Origin: Ridgeia piscesae | Taxonomy: Eukaryota; Annelida; Polychaeta; Sabellida; Siboglinidae | Assembly: GCA_025642075.2 (NCBI GenBank) | Contig: JAODUO010001807.1 | Span: forward strand, 62,001 to 126,000 | Direction of reading: 5' to 3' | DNA length: 64,000 bases | Made by a program: the position numbers and the translations under genes | Shown here: piece by piece, positions 59,839 to 64,000 of the stretch | Position numbering within the stretch: the first letter of the stretch is position 1 | How the letters are laid out: each line of letters begins with the position of its first letter | The notes under the pieces: model-generated | Database searches by the model: none | Seen by the model: the letters and a program-made list of their open reading frames with translations, nothing else | Told to the model about the DNA's origin: nothing

Positions 59839-60930
59839 TCATGCATCATCCACTGGCAGAGCCACAGCCTGGCCATCAACTGTGTCCAGCATGAAACTGT
59901 CTGTGCCTTGCACTGAAACATGAACATTATAAATTTTGTAAATATTTCATATTTACGTATTGTGTTAATAGGTTATTTTCATTGTATCGTGTATGAGTTG
60001 CATATTACTGTACATAATAATTATTTCTGTACAACAGTTCTGCATAAGAGTTCCTTTCACAATACAACTGTTTGTAGCACTCAAATCATTATATAAATTT
60101 GAATATAGGCATGTGTTTGATTTACTGATGGATGTTGAACTATTATAAATAAAGTGTCATGATATGTTCCATTAATGCATTTGGTTCATTTTTATCGAAA
60201 TGAGAATTATAGTTGTAATAATTGTACTCCAACAATAATTACATATACTAGTATATGTTTTAATATAAATTTATTTTGTGTTATAATTTATGCTATCAAC
60301 AAGTCTGAAAACAGGCAGCCCTCGCTTTAGGGCCACTTAATTTTGTTGTAATATGTCATAAGCACATATATCACAAAATAAAATAATTAAATTTAAATAG
60401 AAAACACTGTTTGGGATTTTATTTCATTTGTTTAATTTATATTACTTTTTTAGCAGAGAAGAACTATAGTAAATAAGGAATTGTACATAATACGGTGATA
60501 CTTGAAAGTACAACACACACCACTCGTTTCACTAGAAAATACTTACCATCAATTCCGTTGTCACATCGCCATATCGGTTCCTTCACCAATTGTATCCATG
60601 ATGATATCAGCATACAGCGGAGGTGTGCTTGGTGGTCTGCCTACCACTTTTTCCTGATCACGTAGTGCGTTCAAAGATTTAAATCTTTCCCCTTTTGTTT
60701 AGGTCGTCCTCCGTTCTTAGCGCCATCCCGAGCGAATTCACTTTAGTTTAGCGGTGAGTTCGCCTCTCGCCAAACTTCCTTTTTTATTGTTTGTTACCGA
60801 ATTTTGTAACTTGCTCATCAAAATACTTTTTTCGTTGCCGATTCTCTCAATTAAAATATTTTTTCGTTCTCTCGACAGGTCGGCTTACGCTTAACTTTTT
60901 TCTCTACGCGCTTCCCGCCTTCGCCGACTT
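59839..60930 (-). pseudogene. Harbinger Myb/SANT-like accessory protein, two exons
   Basis: Exon 1 (about 60930-60547): KRKPTCRENEKILIERIGNE, KSILMSKLQNSVTN, then broken sequence RTEDDLNKRGKD, LNALRDQEKVVGRPPSTPPL and YADIIMDTIGEGT. It ends at donor GATG|GTAAGT (60547/60546). Exon 2 (59910-59839): acceptor TTTCAG, then GTDSFMLDTVDGQAVALP and VDDA with a TGA. Harbinger elements use such a Myb-like partner to bring the transposase to DNA. Frames in exon 1 are interrupted and no clear start ATG was found. Confidence 0.65.
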
Positions 60931-61236
60931 CCGTGCCAAGCTTAATGTAAACAAACACTGAGCACGTCGCGCGATGAACCGCCGCTTTGACCCTGTGCGT
61001 CACCGCGCGCGTGCGCAATGCGGCAAAATTCGTGGGGAATCCCTGTTTCGAAGCGGTAATAGCTCTTCAATTGACTGTCAGGATCGCGGTCTTCAGACCA
61101 ACTATGCGGCGGCTAAATCGCACTGCGACCGGCTCATGCATACCGACTGAATCACTCGCTAGGCCACGTCACAGTTAGTCGGAGGGTAGTGCCTGTGCCG
61201 CGCCTAACCTAGTCTCGGGACATGCATATGAGCCCT

Positions 61237-62920
61237 GGAGTCTTGGAGAGGGATAGCTTCCAGATAAAGGCTGCGACTAGCTGAAGCTGTTCGGATCCTG
61301 GGTGATGGCGATCAGTGTGTCGGTAACCTCGGGATAGACTATCCATGCATTCCATGCCGTCTTCTTACCGATTCCAAACATCTTCTTGCTGGCTTGGCGA
61401 CAAGGCTGTTATGTCAGTTGCTTTGTTACTGAGTACAATGTCAGCCTATGTTATGAGGAGGTGGTATGTTGATTCTACTGTGCTCCTCTGAAGTTCCTGA
61501 CCGATGAATTGGAATAGCTCATCTTTATTTTGGTTATCTTTGATGAACTTCTGCCTTGGGGATAGGTATCTTGGCAGAGACTCGTGTTCGACGACTTGAA
61601 GTCTCTCCCCGCTTGGCATGAGTTTGTGACTTGAGACTCGCCTCTTGGTGTGTGTTCCATATTGCGACCACTCTTGATGTGTTGTCCGTCATCTGACTCT
61701 GCATGTATGGCAACAATTGCATCTGCGTGTACTCCCCAAATATTCTGGCGCGCTGGGGTTTGATGATGTGTATGACTGCGGCCATATCAAGAATAACCAC
61801 TGTAGCTTCTTTTGTTGCTTTACAGCGGCCCGGAGCAGGTATGCCTGTGGAAAAAAGCAATACTATCCTGACTTGGTTCCTTGACGCAGCTTACCTCGAT
61901 CTGATAAAGACGGTGGTTCTCGCTGATTCTTATGCTTAAAGAATGCATCTATATCTGCCTCAGGACGTGCTTGTAAGGACAAGAACAACTTGGTGACGAG
62001 AGCTGCATTCGCCTTAACAGACCCCAGCTTGTCAGCACCCTTCTTTAGATCCGCTTGTGGTCTGTTTGAGAATGGATACAGGTTGTGTTTTTTTATTACG
62101 TCGGACAAGGGCTTGGCGGCTTCTTCGAAACTGTCAGTCACAAACTCTGTGAACATGTTTTTGCCGACGGTTGGAGCATTCTTGAGACAAACAAAGATAG
62201 CGAGGTCCATGACCTCGCCAGTGTCCAAAGTGATTAGCTCCGAACTCGTTTCGTTGAAGGGGTTTACTACTGTGTCCTCCTTCACAAGATCATATAGAGC
62301 ATTCAAGTGTTTGATGAAGTTTTCTGTTCAGCAACTGATGACTCTGGATGCTCCAAACTTTCGTTCGGTGTTGAGGCAGAGACGCAGGCATATTCAAACT
62401 CATCAATGGCCCTTAGTACTTCAGGTTTGGAGAGCTCGATGACCTGCTTAGATTCCTGCTGTCCGTATAGGCCCTTTGCTCCACTATCTTCCTTCAGAAA
62501 GTGAATGCTGTGCTCTTGGCTCTGGTCAAGTGAAGACTTCTTGTCGCAACGTTGCACGATGAACTTCACTGCCATAAACGCCTCATGGACTGATGGGTGG
62601 GTCTCTGGTAACCGCGCCATGTCCCTCAAGAAGACTGGCACCCAGCGGACATAGTTTGGGTGTCCGAAAGCGAAAAAACATGGACAAATCTCATCGCATA
62701 CATTCAGAGTGAGCAACCAATCACCCAGTCGCTGACCATTGACGAAACGGCAGTTGATGAGCAGATACTCTCTCACTGACGTCCAGTAGTTTATTGTTGG
62801 CACATTGCTGATCAGCCGCTTCTCCCACATCTCCATGGGCTCATGCGGCCCATAACCATCGCGGCAGTAACGATCATATGCTTGTACTTTGAGTACATGG
62901 AGCCAGGTAATATAATATAG
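61237..62920 (-). pseudogene. Academ-like protein, copy D (central to pre-PIN part), PIN core deleted
   Basis: Minus strand: LKVQAYDRYCRDGYGPHEP (about 62900), PTINYWTSVREYLLINCRFV, FAFGHPNYVRWVPVFLRDMA, SLDQSQEHSIHFLKEDSGAK, KQVIELSKPEVLRAIDEFEY, SDRGKLRQGTKSG (61863), VVILDMAAVIHIIKPQRARI, and RTRVSAKIPIPKAE (61560). Then SPSQQED at about 61360 is joined directly to FGIGKKTAWNAWIVYPEVTD. The expected EEADT...TGCD core (about 90 residues) is missing. Frameshifts near 62310 and 61862. The gene is cut at 61237 by the Harbinger element; its CXC tail is at 56760-56529. The N-terminal Cys/His part is absent beyond 62920. Confidence 0.7.
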
Positions 62921-63926
<1,006 letters not shown>

Positions 63927-64000
63927 GTGAGCAATCTCACCGTAAACTCTGCGAAGGAGGGCGTGGAACGCGTGCGACAATCCAATGGTGATTACGCATT
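63927..64000 (+). CDS. iGluR-like ligand-binding domain, S2 exon (exon 3), cut by window end
   Basis: The acceptor TTTCCCCAG|GTGAGC is strong, and phase 0 matches the donor at 37578. It reads VSNLTVNSAKEGVERVRQSN then GDYA, with the final codon beginning TT. It aligns with the receptor S2 segment SVFVxTTAEGVxRVRxSxGxYAFLxE that follows ...KMWxxM. This placement after exon 2 (ending ILQKIYKRML) is exactly right, confirming that the three exons are one gene and that exon 2 really joins S1 to S2. The remaining S2 residues, including the Glu/Asp that contacts the ligand amino group, would lie beyond the window. Confidence 0.85.
   Translation, partial: MSNLTVNSAKEGVERVRQSNGDYA

Larger units (their letters stand above)
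56761..61236 (+). mobile_element. PIF/Harbinger DNA transposon, 4.5 kb, inserted in Academ-like copy D
   Basis: The left end GGGGCCGTATGCATG and right end (reversed) AGGGCTCATATGCATG are imperfect inverted repeats. Subterminal GGTATGCATGAGC occurs at both ends (56831 and about 61135 reversed). It carries the two genes typical of the superfamily, a HARBI1-like transposase on plus and a Myb/SANT-like protein on minus. The usual 3-bp TWA duplication is not evident. The ends fall exactly where copy D sequence is interrupted. Confidence 0.8.

Overview
This is a window of animal (metazoan) nuclear DNA, AT-rich and dominated by transposable elements. The mix of elements suggests a marine invertebrate, perhaps a mollusc or another lophotrochozoan: Gypsy-type LTR, CR1/L2-like, RTE-like and Rex1-like LINEs, Penelope-like (PLE), PIF/Harbinger, hAT, two TTAA-target elements and four copies of an Academ-like DNA transposon family. 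The species cannot be fixed from the sequence alone. I see no bacterial, organellar, rRNA or tRNA features.

One host gene is recognisable, on the plus strand. It is an ionotropic-glutamate-receptor (iGluR)-like gene with exons at about 20688-20936, 37324-37578 and 63927-64000 (running off the window). All introns seen are phase 0, and they are 16.4 kb and 26.3 kb long. The exons read openly through the ligand-binding lobes S1 and S2. In exon 2 S1 passes straight into S2 with no M1-pore-M3 channel segment, so the gene may encode a channel-less, soluble-type glutamate-receptor-like binding protein.

Layout. 1-985: duplicated repeat. 989-2825: 5' LTR plus gag/protease wreck of a Gypsy-like element. 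3.8-4.3 kb: LINE RT scrap. 6.3-9.2 kb: Academ-like copy A with about 420-bp terminal inverted repeats (TIRs). 9.46-10.44 kb: eroded LINE. 11.63-15.79 kb: TTAA-flanked DNA element. 15.85-19.56 kb: nearly full-length CR1/L2-like LINE. 19.8-20.3 kb: minisatellite and LINE tail. 20.7 kb: iGluR exon 1.

Intron 1 (20.9-37.3 kb) holds a second TTAA-type element (22.70-29.46 kb, with a hAT element that keeps an 8-bp target duplication), a second PIN-like gene family fragment (29.5-30.2 kb) and an RTE-like LINE (32.1-35.8 kb). Intron 2 (37.6-63.9 kb) holds a PLE split by a 9.9-kb Academ-like element (copy B, 38.5-48.4 kb) and by a Rex1-like LINE. It also holds Academ-like copy C (51.6-52.8 kb), a 3.2-kb inverted-repeat element with a repeated 16-bp motif (53.3-56.5 kb), and copy D (56.5-62.9 kb) split by a Harbinger element (56.8-61.2 kb).

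The main candidates for something new are the channel-less iGluR-like gene and the Academ-like family. The family's large protein combines an N-terminal Cys/His region, a central domain, a PIN/FEN-like acidic core and a C-terminal CXC zinc domain. Copies A and B are bounded by long inverted repeats; those of copy B are built from palindromic units of about 150 bp. Both calls rest on motif recognition by eye and need database confirmation.
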